Positions 31,899-41,798 are shown, counted from the first letter of the stretch. The stretch is DNA of 42,187 nucleotides from CG2-30-40-21 sp043806395 (GCA_043806395.1 JAZDHC010000154.1:1-42187); one strand, 5' to 3'. Notes: generated by a model not told the origin, from the letters alone. Program-made: numbers and translations.

Positions 31899-32687
31899 CT
31901 ATATCTTCCCCCCGCTAATAATCAATGACCCCGCCATATTCCTTACCCCATAAACCCTTTCCATAAACCCACCCAGCAAGCTGACAATCCCTACCATGCT
32001 GTCAGGCACAATCGGATGCAAGAAATCAAACGGTACAACCCTTGTCTCGCAAAAGCCTGCCTTTCTTAATTGTTTCAGTATCCTCCAGCTAAAGAATGCT
32101 GTTTCATCAGGGGATTCACCAAGTAGGCGACCAAGAAATTTGATATTTTTAATGAGCATGTTCTGTGGGTTAAGCATATTTGGTTCAGTGAAGGCAAACC
32201 TTCCCTTGTGAACTAACACCCGTTGTATCTCCGCTAAGGCTGTGGGAAGCTCCAAGTGATGAAGCACGGCATTGCCTACCACGGCATCAAAGAAGTTGTC
32301 CTTAAATGGCAAGTATTCTGCTTGACAAAGGATAAATGTGGGGGGCAGGGTTGTCCCTTCGCAAACAGTGGGATAGGGTAGTAGGGAAGTTGTATTTTGC
32401 AAAGGCATGGCCGTTTCCCTTACCTTGTCCGCAGCCAGAGCAAGTAACACCTCAGAAATATCTGTGGCAATTATCCTTGCTCCTGCTTGAATCAACCTGA
32501 GGGTATATTCTCCAGTACCACATCCAATCTCCAACACCCTCATCCCTGGTGAGATACAGCATTTTTCAATAAGCAAGCCACTTCTTCGCTTAACCCTTTG
32601 TTTGCCGGCAAGGGTAGATTCCCCCCAGACAATCTCTGCCTTTTCTGCAATCTTGCAATTATGTTCCTGTTCTCTGTGAAGACGCAA
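31899..32687 (-). CDS. class I SAM-dependent methyltransferase
   Basis: 262 aa with a Rossmann-type SAM domain: motif I RVLEIGCGTGEYTLRL, acidic residue IIATDISEV, then FDAVVGNAVLHHLELP and ALAEIQRVLVHKGRFAFTEPN, as in UbiE-like or polyketide/lipid methyltransferases of the Methyltransf_11 type. The substrate cannot be read from sequence. The best start is TTG 32687 with GAGGT nine bases upstream. The C-terminal region (about 165-262) is hydrophobic and less conserved. It abuts the hsdM remnant and has taken the place of its 5' part, so a deletion joint probably lies near 31895. Confidence 0.8.
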   Translation of the reverse strand: MRLHREQEHNCKIAEKAEIVWGESTLAGKQRVKRRSGLLIEKCCISPGMRVLEIGCGTGEYTLRLIQAGARIIATDISEVLLALAADKVRETAMPLQNTTSLLPYPTVCEGTTLPPTFILCQAEYLPFKDNFFDAVVGNAVLHHLELPTALAEIQRVLVHKGRFAFTEPNMLNPQNMLIKNIKFLGRLLGESPDETAFFSWRILKQLRKAGFCETRVVPFDFLHPIVPDSMVGIVSLLGGFMERVYGVRNMAGSLIISGGKI

Positions 32688-32715
32688 AATAATATTACCT
32701 CATGGATTAGGTGTT

Positions 32716-32786
32716 TAGGCTGTAGGCATTTAGGCTATAGGTAGGAATTAGACCTAATAGCCTATAGTCTAAATGCCTACAGCCTA
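32716..32786. repeat. 26-bp inverted repeat hairpin between methyltransferase and amidase genes
   Basis: Arms 32716-32741 and 32761-32786 are complementary at 25 of 26 positions (taggctgtaggcatttag... / ctaaatgcctacagccta). The hairpin starts 2 bp after the amidase stop. Without a U-run, it may protect or process the mRNA 3' end rather than terminate. Confidence 0.75.
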
Positions 32787-32788
32787 TC

Positions 32789-34213
32789 CTACCAGATAGC
32801 CATACTTCCACTCTTTCTTGGCGTCGTAGGCGGTGGCGTTGTCTGTTCCTTAGTATCAAATCCCATCTTTCCCTCATACTTAGCCTTATAAGAAACAATA
32901 GAATCACATATTGAAGAAACCAGATCATCCCTGAACCCATCACTTCTCAATTTATTCTCTTCAAGCGGATTAGAAAGAAATCCTACTTCAATCAAAACAG
33001 CAGGCATCATAGCATCTCGTAGTACCCAAAAAAAAGCACTTTTTACCCCACGATCTACTAATCCCAGGTTTTTACAGGATATTGACTGAACTATTCCAGC
33101 CAATTCTATACTCTCTTCAATAAATTCTTGTTGGGCAATATCACCAAGAATAAGTTTAACCATATCTGTACTATTAGAATTGCTTTCATGTTCAAGAGAG
33201 ATAACCTCATTTTCAGCAGCAGCCAATGCTCTGGCAGCATTATCTGTTGCCTCTGTAGAGAGATGAAAAACCTCAAATCCATGTGCTCCTCTGGCATATG
33301 AGGCATTGCTATGGATAGAAATAAACAAATCCGCTTTCTTATAATTGGCAAATCGTGTCCTTTCTCGCAGAGGGATAAAATAATCACTGTCACGAGTAAG
33401 AAGAATATTAATATCTGGTAATGCCCTTTGAAGGCTGAATTTCAATTTTTTGGCAATATTCAGAACGACATTTTTTTCCAACAACCCACTTTTGCCTACA
33501 GCACCTGAATCCTTACCCCCATGACCAGGGTCAATTACAATAGTCATGATCCGGGTATTATCTGGCGGGCTTGTTGATATTAATGCTCCACCATCTTGTT
33601 CAGTGCCATTCATTATTTCCATGCTATCTGATTTTTCTTGTACAGAATCTTTTACTTGTTCTTCGTAGATTCTATTGGTTAATTTTATAGGACTATTCGC
33701 TATTGAGGTAGTACCTCTGGCAGGTAAATTAGATGAAGGTGGAAATCGTCGCACCAGCTCTTCTTCCATAGAGGAGACATAGGTGTCTTTGGAATCTATA
33801 ATTAATCTTTTGCCCTCTGCATCCCATCTTATCAAGAGATTAAAGGGGTTAGTGAAACTACTGACAATAAAACTTAACGGAATAAAAATTCTTCCGGTAA
33901 TCAACCTAATCGGACATTCCATCTTATAATAACGGTTATTTATCTTGACATTCGGGCTGCCAATACTAAAATTAAAGGTATTTTTATCCTTAGTCAGGAT
34001 GACTACCTTGGTAATTGGGTTCCATTGCATATATGCCTTAAATGTCTTTGCCATCTCAGACAGACACACCATTGTCTGTCCATCTTCAACGATGTATTCC
34101 ATCGTTACCTTTAATCGATTAACATTATCTACAATGGTAATACTTTCTCCAAACACAGGGGAAGAGAAAAAACAGATTATTAAAAAAAACATTCCAAGTT
34201 TTATTCTTTTCAT
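32789..34213 (-). CDS. N-acetylmuramoyl-L-alanine amidase with N-terminal copper-amine-oxidase-like domain
   Basis: Signal peptide MKRIKLGMFFLIICFFSSPVFG. An N-terminal domain (about 25-160) resembles the copper-amine-oxidase N-domain found in wall proteins (VCLSEMAKTF...PIRLITGRIFIPLSFIV). A Ser/Pro linker follows, then an Amidase_3 domain (about 250-455) with zinc ligands His in VIDPGHGGKDSGA, Glu in GLLEKNVVL, His in FISIHSNAS and catalytic Glu in LIEVGFLSN. It cleaves the peptide from the glycan of peptidoglycan in the periplasm. I chose ATG 34213 because it has AGGTGA upstream and starts the signal peptide; the longer frame has neither. It acts in cell separation or wall remodelling. Confidence 0.9.
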   Translation of the reverse strand: MKRIKLGMFFLIICFFSSPVFGESITIVDNVNRLKVTMEYIVEDGQTMVCLSEMAKTFKAYMQWNPITKVVILTKDKNTFNFSIGSPNVKINNRYYKMECPIRLITGRIFIPLSFIVSSFTNPFNLLIRWDAEGKRLIIDSKDTYVSSMEEELVRRFPPSSNLPARGTTSIANSPIKLTNRIYEEQVKDSVQEKSDSMEIMNGTEQDGGALISTSPPDNTRIMTIVIDPGHGGKDSGAVGKSGLLEKNVVLNIAKKLKFSLQRALPDINILLTRDSDYFIPLRERTRFANYKKADLFISIHSNASYARGAHGFEVFHLSTEATDNAARALAAAENEVISLEHESNSNSTDMVKLILGDIAQQEFIEESIELAGIVQSISCKNLGLVDRGVKSAFFWVLRDAMMPAVLIEVGFLSNPLEENKLRSDGFRDDLVSSICDSIVSYKAKYEGKMGFDTKEQTTPPPTTPRKSGSMAIW

Positions 34214-34438
34214 TTGATCACCTGTGAAATAGTAGTGTAAGAATGCAGAATAAAGAAGATGATGGGGAGATATTATTTGAATTAGATATGGTTGCTCTAC
34301 CCTTGTTTCCTTCATTCCTTGCCATGAGTATAACACAACTTATTTCTTTTGTCAAACAAATAATGGTTATGACAGCAATTCTCGGTGAACACATGAAAAA
34401 TAGAGTTTTCACTTCAATGTCAAAGTAATTACGGTGAA

Positions 34439-35355
34439 TTAAAACCTCTTTCCCACAGACACCCGATGTGTATTGTCCACATCCCCATAAGGGACAAACG
34501 CATAATCAAACTGAAGGTTTTCTGTGCCAAACCCTATGCCAGCACTCAAGCCTTTATCCATGTCACTATTGGAGTTATATCCTGTTCGCAGGCTAAGTTT
34601 TGGTGTCAACTTGTACTCTACACCAGTATTTATTCTTATATTATTGTCTGTAGGTATGGTAACATCCAGAACACATAATGCCTTTTTGCTGGGCATATTA
34701 AAGGCAATACCACCCTTAATCTCCAGTGGCAGACTATCTGCCTCATTCTCAAACTTCATCTTTGTCCCCATGTTTCGTAAGGCAACACCGACATTTAATC
34801 CCTTAATCTTTGTTGAGCATAATATCCCCATGTCCATAGCTAACCCAGCAGCAGTGCTGTTCTTGATCCTCTGACGAATAACACGGGCATTTGCCCCAAC
34901 TGACATCTGTTCATTCATCCTGCGAGCGTAACTCATGGTTACAGCCATATCCCCGGCTGAAAAGTCCTCAGGGGGGTGCTGGCATCCTTCCAGCCATCTA
35001 TGTTCCCGCTTCCCAGATAGGTAATGCCACCAGCAATCACCCGACCATCACTCAATGGCTTAGCATAGCCCACAAACTCATACCTGACATCCTTGAGCCA
35101 TTCATTGTGCATAAAGGTAAACTCCTGATGTTTAATGCTACCCAGACTGGCTGGGTTCCAACAAATAGCATTCACATCACCATCAACCGCAACATATGCA
35201 CCACCAAGTGCTACGGGTCTTGCCCCAACATCTATTTTGAGGAATTGCCCGCCCTTTGTACCGGCTTTGCTGCTTGTTGCCTCTGTGTTCAGAGCCATTC
35301 CTGTGGTGATGACAAAGATACATATCCCGACTAACATTCTTTTTGTGATTAACAT
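34439..35355 (-). pseudogene. PorV/PorQ-family outer membrane protein, frameshifted at a G6/C6 tract
   Basis: Two frames together make one PorV/PorQ-like protein of about 300 aa. The 5' part (35355 to about 34977) has a signal peptide and GGQFLKIDVGARPVALGGAYVAV...ICWNPASLGSI. The 3' part continues EDFSAGDMAVTMSYARRM to the barrel end QFDYAFVPYGDVDNTHRVSVGKRF. The frames meet at a run of six G on the plus strand (34971-34976, C6 in the coding strand); seven would restore one frame (DASTPPEDFSAGDMAV). It is either a sequencing error, a recent null mutation or a phase-variable switch. AAGGAGG precedes ATG 35355. It is the paralogue of the intact protein at 11571-13325 but lacks its tail. Confidence 0.85.
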
Positions 35356-35786
35356 ACTCGTACCTCCTTGAATTTGTAAATAATATAGCAGCTACAACGG
35401 CTATTTAGCACGAAGTACTGCATATGATTTTACTTGCTGAGAGCACTGCAAAGTCAACATAATGGCTGCAAAGACTTATGACAATTCTTGACACAAAAAC
35501 ATGTTACTCCTAACTCCTTGCAACTCTTATGCTTGCGAAAAACTCGACATAATTTCCAACATTTATGAGCCTTGCGAAGGCTAAATTCAGCTACTTTTGG
35601 CAATTTTTAGCAAACTGGATGAAATTACCTCATGCATCTCGTCAAGCATGTCAACAACTTACGATATTTGTCAAGTTGAAGTTTTTGCAGGATTTTAGGG
35701 CTATTTTCGTTGTAACTCCTTGTATTTATAGGGATATAGCTTATGCAACGCTCTCCACTTGCTACTACTCATTCCATAAGATTTTC
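35356..35786. other. intergenic, no gene seen
   Basis: No supported reading frame. It contains a small hairpin agccttgcgaaggct (35571-35585) and several degenerate ttgc-a/cttgcgaa words. No -24/-12 match was found. The promoter of the frameshifted PorV-like gene should be in its left part. Confidence 0.5.
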
Positions 35787-35928
35787 GGCATGGTTCAAAA
35801 CTGTTCATCACAGGGTTGCAAAGACACAGAGGAAGAACAACCCCCTAACCCCCTTTTTTAAGGGGGAATTAGAGAAATACAGCCATCCACTTGTCCGTTT
35901 AGTTTGTTACCCTGATTTGAACCATGCC
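35787..35928. mobile_element. 142-bp MITE-like element with GGCATGGTTCAAA ends
   Basis: GGCATGGTTCAAA (35787-35799) and TTTGAACCATGCC (35916-35928) are perfect inverted ends. The left 22 bases match 25762-25783, and the right 29 match 27106-27134 at 27 positions. The interior is other repeat DNA (gaagaacaacccccta, aagggggaatt). This is the short, cargo-free relative of the 25761-27134 segment. Confidence 0.7.
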
Positions 35929-35974
35929 AGATTTTCTCTTGACAAATATGTATTTTTGTGATACCATATGAAAT

Positions 35975-36163
35975 ATGATTAAGGAACAACAGCAAAATTT
36001 AGCTAAATATTTATACGATATCAGTAAAATTATATTTGCTACAATAGTATTAGGTCCCTTAATTGAACCTGTTAGTTTTAAGATTTGGATTATAACCAGC
36101 GGCATTATTGCTACCATTATAATCCTTTTTTCAGCCTATCTTTTAGATGGACGGAGGAAATAA
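35975..36163 (+). CDS. small membrane protein (62 aa)
   Basis: Product MIKEQQQNLAKYLYDISKII..., with two hydrophobic stretches (IIFATIVLGPLIEPV; IWIITSGIIATIIILFSAYLL) and a basic end DGRRK. The pattern 'LAKYxYDxSK' plus two spans resembles a family of tiny membrane proteins of unknown function (DUF6722-like; from memory, not checked). The stop is 2 bases before the ATG of the next small gene, so the two form an operon. No strong ribosome site is visible before the ATG. Confidence 0.6.
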   Translation: MIKEQQQNLAKYLYDISKIIFATIVLGPLIEPVSFKIWIITSGIIATIIILFSAYLLDGRRK

Positions 36164-36165
36164 AA

Positions 36166-36255
36166 ATGATTGCCGTAGGTATAATATTTATTGTTATCAG
36201 CATAATCGGTATAATTGGAATTAGTTACATGCTAACACATAAACCTACATCATAG
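36166..36255 (+). CDS. tiny membrane peptide (29 aa)
   Basis: ATG at 36166 with a perfect GGAGG at a spacing of 8, and stop TAG 36253-36255. The product is a single hydrophobic span (IAVGIIFIVISIIGIIGISY) ending MLTHKPTS. The ribosome site overlaps the end of the upstream 62-aa gene, which strongly suggests translation. The function is unknown; a regulatory micropeptide or toxin-like membrane peptide is possible. Confidence 0.5.
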   Translation: MIAVGIIFIVISIIGIIGISYMLTHKPTS

Positions 36256-36264
36256 CCAAATTCC

Positions 36265-36410
36265 GGCATGGTTCAAAAAAAGGGGCAAAAGGGGGAACAC
36301 CATAAAAATATCCTGAAAATCTCTTGTGGTTCTCTGTGTCTCTGTGGTGAATTCCTCTTCATGAGTAGTTACATTTCTTCTTTGCGTCCTTTGCGAAGAA
36401 TCTCCCTCCT
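36265..36410. repeat. repeat-rich gap: solo GGCATGGTTCAAA end and ctctgtgtctctgtggtgaat repeat
   Basis: 36265-36277 is a solo copy of the 13-bp end sequence. 36327-36352 is the ctctgtgtctctgtggtgaat family, followed by atgagtagttaca as at 2820-2830. No gene is seen. Confidence 0.65.
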
Positions 36411-39400
36411 CTACCTTATCACCGCCACTTTTCCCACTCTTCTATTCCCATTCCCATCGCTAATCATATAAATATACAGCCCGCTGGCAACCGTCTCACC
36501 AGCATCATTATCCAACTTCCACTCATATCCAGCCGAAACATCTGGCACATCCTTAATCAATTCCCCAGACAAATTCAATATCTTCAAGTTCCCGGTAAAC
36601 CCATCAAAGTGCATGGGTAGCTTCATTGCCGGATTGGGCCATATCTTAAAATCACCCACCTTCTCAACCTGCACCCCTGCTGTTTCCTGCTTTATCGCCC
36701 GTACCATAAAATGCCTCACCGATAACCCCTGATCCTGTGGACAGGTGTAGGTATAGCCATTCTCCTTATCCATAATCATACTTGTCTGACTATCTGTATC
36801 AATCAACAACAAACAATAGCCCTGTGGTAAATATTCCTTGTCCCATGTGATGGCTACAACCTCGTTTGACAGGTTGGTTTTTACCTCAAACTCCCAAGCG
36901 GTAGTGCTCCCAAGTGGTTTCATATCCCAGTCAAATCTATTGAATACACCCTCCTCCGGGTGTGTGAAGTAAAGTGTGACAAAGCTCCCTTGTGGCTCTG
37001 GCGACTCTGGTCTGTCATTTGCATCAAGTCCAGGAGAGGCATTGGGATTTACACCAAAACATGGGGCAAGATTGGCTGTATCCCTATACCTACCGGCTGA
37101 AACATTTAACCCCACCTGCCACTTTCCACTTTCCACTGGTGCTGCCTGAAGAATATTGGTAGTGATACTACCCGCTGCTACATTCGGCACAATCAAACTA
37201 CAATCAACAAGTGCTGCTAACCAATACCCTTCCCATGGCTTAATCCCATTAGCCAATTGATAATTTCCATCCGTATAACCATACAGAATATCCATAACCC
37301 AGCCAGCACCAACCGCTTCCTTCAATCCCTTCCTCACCCCATCCTTTTGCACCATAACCATTGACCAATCCGGGGCAAAACTAAAGGGACAGCCAATCAT
37401 GTTCCAGCCTGGCTTTAAGGCAATGGTAGCCTCATTTGCCATGGGACTATCCTCCACAGTAACTGTGGCTGTGGCAAGCATCCCCAACCAATAGGCACAT
37501 CCATTGGTAATTGTTGTTGCCTCCTCATACCCCTGCTTGTCAAGGTTATAGCCATACAGGTAATATGTGTTGATACCCTCAAAAGTGCTGCTTGACTGCT
37601 GATTAGAGCCAACTGGTATGGAGATGAGGTTCCAGCCCTTGCCATAGGTATGAGAAGAACCTTTTGCTGTTTGGGTGCCATTCTTCACCGAAGAGGCTTT
37701 GAGGCTCAACTCAAACCTGTAAAGTGTCCTGCCCTGTAAACTGCATTTAGCTACTGTCCTTAAATCCCATAATTGACCGTCATCTACATTCCTCAACATA
37801 ACACTATATCCATTAGGAATCCCAATAAAGGAAAGGGTGACAGCCTCACTTGAGCTTGTTTTCACCTCTAATCCTATGACAGCGTCTGTAGCAAACATGC
37901 GAATATCCCGACTGAACTTATCAAATATCATCCCCCAATCCTGATGTGGGAAATACACCTGAAGATACGCCGTATCAGCCGACGCTGGTGGCAGGGGTTC
38001 ATCAAATTCTGCATCAAAGCCATTACTTGCCCCGGCATACATCCCCAGAATCGCTGTACTGGTTATTTGTCCGCTTTGTGCCACAATTTGCATCTCCCAA
38101 TCCATGAGTTGCGAGGTCGTAACAGGGGTTATTATTGCCACATCCGTAGCCACATTTGTTGTCCCTGATTGTGGTACTGATGCTTCGACAGTATTATCTG
38201 CCTTAACCGTTGGTGTCCCAATCTCAAACTCTACTGGATTTGCCTCATATTTTCCTATCCATCTCTTTGGTTGGTTTCCCCAGGAGCTATAGGTTGTCTT
38301 CAGGGTATATTTGCCCGGGGAGGTAATCTTATAACCTGAAACAAGCTCAAGTTTATTGCCAAAGGCTATTTGGCTTAAGCTTAATTTCAGGCTTGTTTGT
38401 TCACCCGGTTTAAGGGTAACAACCGGTGGCAGTCCACTCGAAAAGGGACCAATATATCGCACTATTTTGTGTGTGGGTGTTTCTATTTCCAGAAACAGGG
38501 ACTCGGACTCCATGCTTAATCTACTTACGGTCATGGTTCTGGTACCGCTACACCTTAATACTGCTGTGGCTACAATAGATTCAGCTACACCAAATCCCTC
38601 CTTGTCCAGAACAATGGAAAACTGAAGATCATCCTGAGCCGTAAGGGGAATGCTTAAACCCTGCTGTCCCCTTTTTACCCCAATGGACTGTTTGGCATAT
38701 GGATAATAGCCCTTGGACTGCACACTTAAGGCATAATCCCCTGGTTCAATATCGACTAACTGATATTCTCCGTACCTATTGGTAATGGCAGAATAGCCGC
38801 CAATAGTCACCGTTGCATTCTGTACAGGCTGTTTGGTCACAATATCAGTAACCTTGCCAGAGACTATCCCCAGCCGTGGCTGTTGCACCTCAAACTTTAA
38901 CCCCGGGCATTGTATCTGTGGGTAAATATTGCTTTTATTCAACCAGCCATCAAGAACGAATTCACCCGTCTTATCAGCCAGCCAGGTGGATTGCAGCAAT
39001 ATCTTTGCTCCATTATCCGAAAGGCTTACGCTCTTTCCTCCAGCCAAATTTTGTCTGCTCCACTGGAAGATAACATTACCACTGCCATCTTTTATCCTCA
39101 GATCGCCTATTCGCTCATCAAAGGAAAGTTCCCTCAGGCTAAGCGGCAAGTTCAAGGTGTTTACCACCAGACTAAGGGTTACATAATCACCCTGATAGTA
39201 TGTAGTCTTATCGGTTTTAATCGCTATCGTTAATGGAGAAGCCCACTTCTTAGCATAAGGGTTGTGCTTAGTATAGAATGGCTTGCCATCACCAAGCATT
39301 ACTAATTTCATGCTTTCACTGATGAGTGATTGGCTGCCAGTATAAAATGCCTCTACACTGAAGCTCCCTTTCCCCTTTTTTAACAGGAATGGTGAGAGTA

Positions 39401-41798
39401 CAAAGTGTTCTAATGGAATGCCATCCTTGTTCAGAATTTCAGCATTGAGGCTAACGATATCCCCATGATTTGAGGTGTATTTATAATCACCCGTTATCTC
39501 CAGCCCAAAATTAGCCGTGCTTGTCACCTTGACATTAGCTATCTCATCCTCTTTTGCAGTCTTAAACGACCAAGAGCATTTCTGTGCTAAATTATTACCC
39601 ACCACATCCCTTGCCGTGATATGGAGACTCAGGGTATAGGTTGCATCAGGCAAGGAGATATTTGGGGTAATGGTGAAAATATTCCCGGTATCATTCCAAC
39701 TGACCGTATGGCTGGCAAATGGGGTAATGCCAAAAATATCCTGCTGATTCACATCCATCCTTTCGCTGAATTGGATAACAAATGGCATTGTTCCGGGTTC
39801 AATGCCTGTTTGCTCGTCCGGGATATTGGTATAAACCACTGTTGGCGGGGTGGCATCTAATTTGAATGTTTCACTCACCGCAGTTGCTTTTTCACCTAAT
39901 GCATCCGTAACCATTGCCTTGACCCGAATGGCTTGAGAATCAACCTGTGGCAAAATCCATGGATAGGAGACTTGCGACAGGTTGCTATCCATGACAGAAT
40001 ATGTTTTGCCATTATCGATTGAATAGTATAAATCCACTGTATATGGTGAAATACCACCGGAAATCAGCCAGCCAATATCTAATTTTGCCCCACCCATCAA
40101 GTATTGGCTGCCAGTTATCCCCTTGAGCAGAATCAAGAGTGGTGCATTTTTTCCCTTCACAGCTGTATCAGATTTGAGGCTAAAGTATCCATTACTAATA
40201 TCCATTGCCTTATTGCCATTAGAATCAACCACTGACACCATAATCCCCAGCCTGTCTGAAACCACTGGTGGCATTGTCCAGATATAGACATTTGGACCCA
40301 TTGATTGCTGTTTTAGCCCCTTGACAATATTGGAGTTAATCGGATATAAACCATCTCTGGCATAGGAAATATCTACAGTGTATGGTGGAATGCCGCCACT
40401 AATATTCCAGACGATATTTTGCTGATTACCTATATCCCAGACCTCATTCCCATCAGGAGAGGTTAAGGATGCCTTCAAATCTGATCTGTAATAATCCACG
40501 GTTATTTTCCCCAGAGGCAATTCAGAAGGGTAGGGGACATCGACTATCTCCAAACCCTGATAATCATCTGCCACAAAGGCATATCCATTAGCCACATGCA
40601 GGTTAAATGCCTTGCCCGTTGTCTTATAGGTATCAATCAGCCTCGGATTGGTTAGCTCAGTGAGGTCAACAATATGAATACCCTGACCATTAGCAGCAAT
40701 ATAGGCGTACTTATCGAATCCAACAATATCATAAAGGTTGCCGGGCAGACTCAGCCTTGCCTTTAAGACAGGATTTTTGGGATTGGAAACATCTATCACC
40801 TCTAAAAGCGATTGGTAATTGACTAAATAGGCATAATTATTGCTAACGAACACACCCTTTGCCTGAGCAGTATTGTTATAGGTTGAGGCGAGGACAGGAT
40901 GAATGGGATCAGTAATATTGACAATATACATGCCACTTTTATCATCAGCGATATAGGCATAATTGCCAGAGACATATACCCCCCGACATTGTGCCCCGAT
41001 AATCTCCAGACTCGAAGCAATAAATGGCTTGAGCGGGTTGGATACATCTATTATCTGAAGCCCGCCGCGATAATCAGCCACAAAGGCATACTTGCCAACA
41101 ACCTGCACATCATAAGCCCAACCCGGAGTATCACAGGTGCCAAGCAAAATCGGATTTTTTGGGGCAGAGATGTCAATAATTTGCAACCCGGCATAACCAT
41201 CTGCAACAAAAGCATACTTGCCTGAAACGAAAACCTCATATGCCCAGCCATCTGTGTCATGCCTGCCTGTTGGGACAGGTGACTTAGGATTAGAAATATC
41301 TATTATCTCCAGCCCCTGCTGAAAGTTAGCTATGTAGGCATATTTATCCTGAACAAAAACCCCATAAGCTGTGTGCAAAGCATCATACTTACCAATTAGT
41401 TTGGATATTTCCATATCCCCATCAGCAAGCTTAAACCGTCCCAACTCAGGGTCAACACCAATATTTCCAGGGGTTATTTTTATATCAGGCCAGCCAGCAG
41501 CATTGGATAAATCCATACCAACAAGTTTTTTTCTTGTTTCAGCTGGTGTGGAGTCAAGGCAAAGATTCTGGCCATCAACGAAGATATTGATACTTCCATC
41601 ATTTACTTCAAGGCTGGAAAGGGGTGCATTTTCTTTGCTGGAGAGTTGTTTATCAATGTTATCAGGCATAAACCTGAACGAGGTTGGATTATTATCACCC
41701 GCATCAGAGGGGATGGCATTTTTTATTCTGCTCTCAGCATGGATGCCTGTGGGGATAAACATAAGGATACAGAGCAAGAGATACGCGATTTTTTTCAT
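36411..41798 (-). CDS. giant secreted LVIVD-propeller protein with T9SS-like sorting domain (paralogue of the 2346-aa protein)
   Basis: Signal peptide MKKIAYLLLCILMFIPTGIHA, then the conserved N-terminal block shared with the other giant (DAGDNNPTSFRF; GMDLSNAAGWPDIKITPG). Seven LVIVD blades (about 136-430, AYGVFVQDKYAYIANF...GLEIIDISNP). Two Ig/E-set-like domains follow, a Big_5-like domain with MPFVIQFSERMD, several beta domains, a carboxypeptidase-regulatory-like domain (about 976-1043, GKVTDIVTKQPVQNATVTI), then the same C-terminal half as the paralogue: GWNLISIPV, GWNMIGCPF, DRPESPEPQG and a sorting domain (about 1713-1795, KIWPNP...GLYIYMI). It lacks PEGA, cohesin, dockerin and the second propeller. 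GGAGG precedes the ATG. Probably surface-attached. Confidence 0.85.
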   Translation of the reverse strand: MKKIAYLLLCILMFIPTGIHAESRIKNAIPSDAGDNNPTSFRFMPDNIDKQLSSKENAPLSSLEVNDGSINIFVDGQNLCLDSTPAETRKKLVGMDLSNAAGWPDIKITPGNIGVDPELGRFKLADGDMEISKLIGKYDALHTAYGVFVQDKYAYIANFQQGLEIIDISNPKSPVPTGRHDTDGWAYEVFVSGKYAFVADGYAGLQIIDISAPKNPILLGTCDTPGWAYDVQVVGKYAFVADYRGGLQIIDVSNPLKPFIASSLEIIGAQCRGVYVSGNYAYIADDKSGMYIVNITDPIHPVLASTYNNTAQAKGVFVSNNYAYLVNYQSLLEVIDVSNPKNPVLKARLSLPGNLYDIVGFDKYAYIAANGQGIHIVDLTELTNPRLIDTYKTTGKAFNLHVANGYAFVADDYQGLEIVDVPYPSELPLGKITVDYYRSDLKASLTSPDGNEVWDIGNQQNIVWNISGGIPPYTVDISYARDGLYPINSNIVKGLKQQSMGPNVYIWTMPPVVSDRLGIMVSVVDSNGNKAMDISNGYFSLKSDTAVKGKNAPLLILLKGITGSQYLMGGAKLDIGWLISGGISPYTVDLYYSIDNGKTYSVMDSNLSQVSYPWILPQVDSQAIRVKAMVTDALGEKATAVSETFKLDATPPTVVYTNIPDEQTGIEPGTMPFVIQFSERMDVNQQDIFGITPFASHTVSWNDTGNIFTITPNISLPDATYTLSLHITARDVVGNNLAQKCSWSFKTAKEDEIANVKVTSTANFGLEITGDYKYTSNHGDIVSLNAEILNKDGIPLEHFVLSPFLLKKGKGSFSVEAFYTGSQSLISESMKLVMLGDGKPFYTKHNPYAKKWASPLTIAIKTDKTTYYQGDYVTLSLVVNTLNLPLSLRELSFDERIGDLRIKDGSGNVIFQWSRQNLAGGKSVSLSDNGAKILLQSTWLADKTGEFVLDGWLNKSNIYPQIQCPGLKFEVQQPRLGIVSGKVTDIVTKQPVQNATVTIGGYSAITNRYGEYQLVDIEPGDYALSVQSKGYYPYAKQSIGVKRGQQGLSIPLTAQDDLQFSIVLDKEGFGVAESIVATAVLRCSGTRTMTVSRLSMESESLFLEIETPTHKIVRYIGPFSSGLPPVVTLKPGEQTSLKLSLSQIAFGNKLELVSGYKITSPGKYTLKTTYSSWGNQPKRWIGKYEANPVEFEIGTPTVKADNTVEASVPQSGTTNVATDVAIITPVTTSQLMDWEMQIVAQSGQITSTAILGMYAGASNGFDAEFDEPLPPASADTAYLQVYFPHQDWGMIFDKFSRDIRMFATDAVIGLEVKTSSSEAVTLSFIGIPNGYSVMLRNVDDGQLWDLRTVAKCSLQGRTLYRFELSLKASSVKNGTQTAKGSSHTYGKGWNLISIPVGSNQQSSSTFEGINTYYLYGYNLDKQGYEEATTITNGCAYWLGMLATATVTVEDSPMANEATIALKPGWNMIGCPFSFAPDWSMVMVQKDGVRKGLKEAVGAGWVMDILYGYTDGNYQLANGIKPWEGYWLAALVDCSLIVPNVAAGSITTNILQAAPVESGKWQVGLNVSAGRYRDTANLAPCFGVNPNASPGLDANDRPESPEPQGSFVTLYFTHPEEGVFNRFDWDMKPLGSTTAWEFEVKTNLSNEVVAITWDKEYLPQGYCLLLIDTDSQTSMIMDKENGYTYTCPQDQGLSVRHFMVRAIKQETAGVQVEKVGDFKIWPNPAMKLPMHFDGFTGNLKILNLSGELIKDVPDVSAGYEWKLDNDAGETVASGLYIYMISDGNGNRRVGKVAVIR

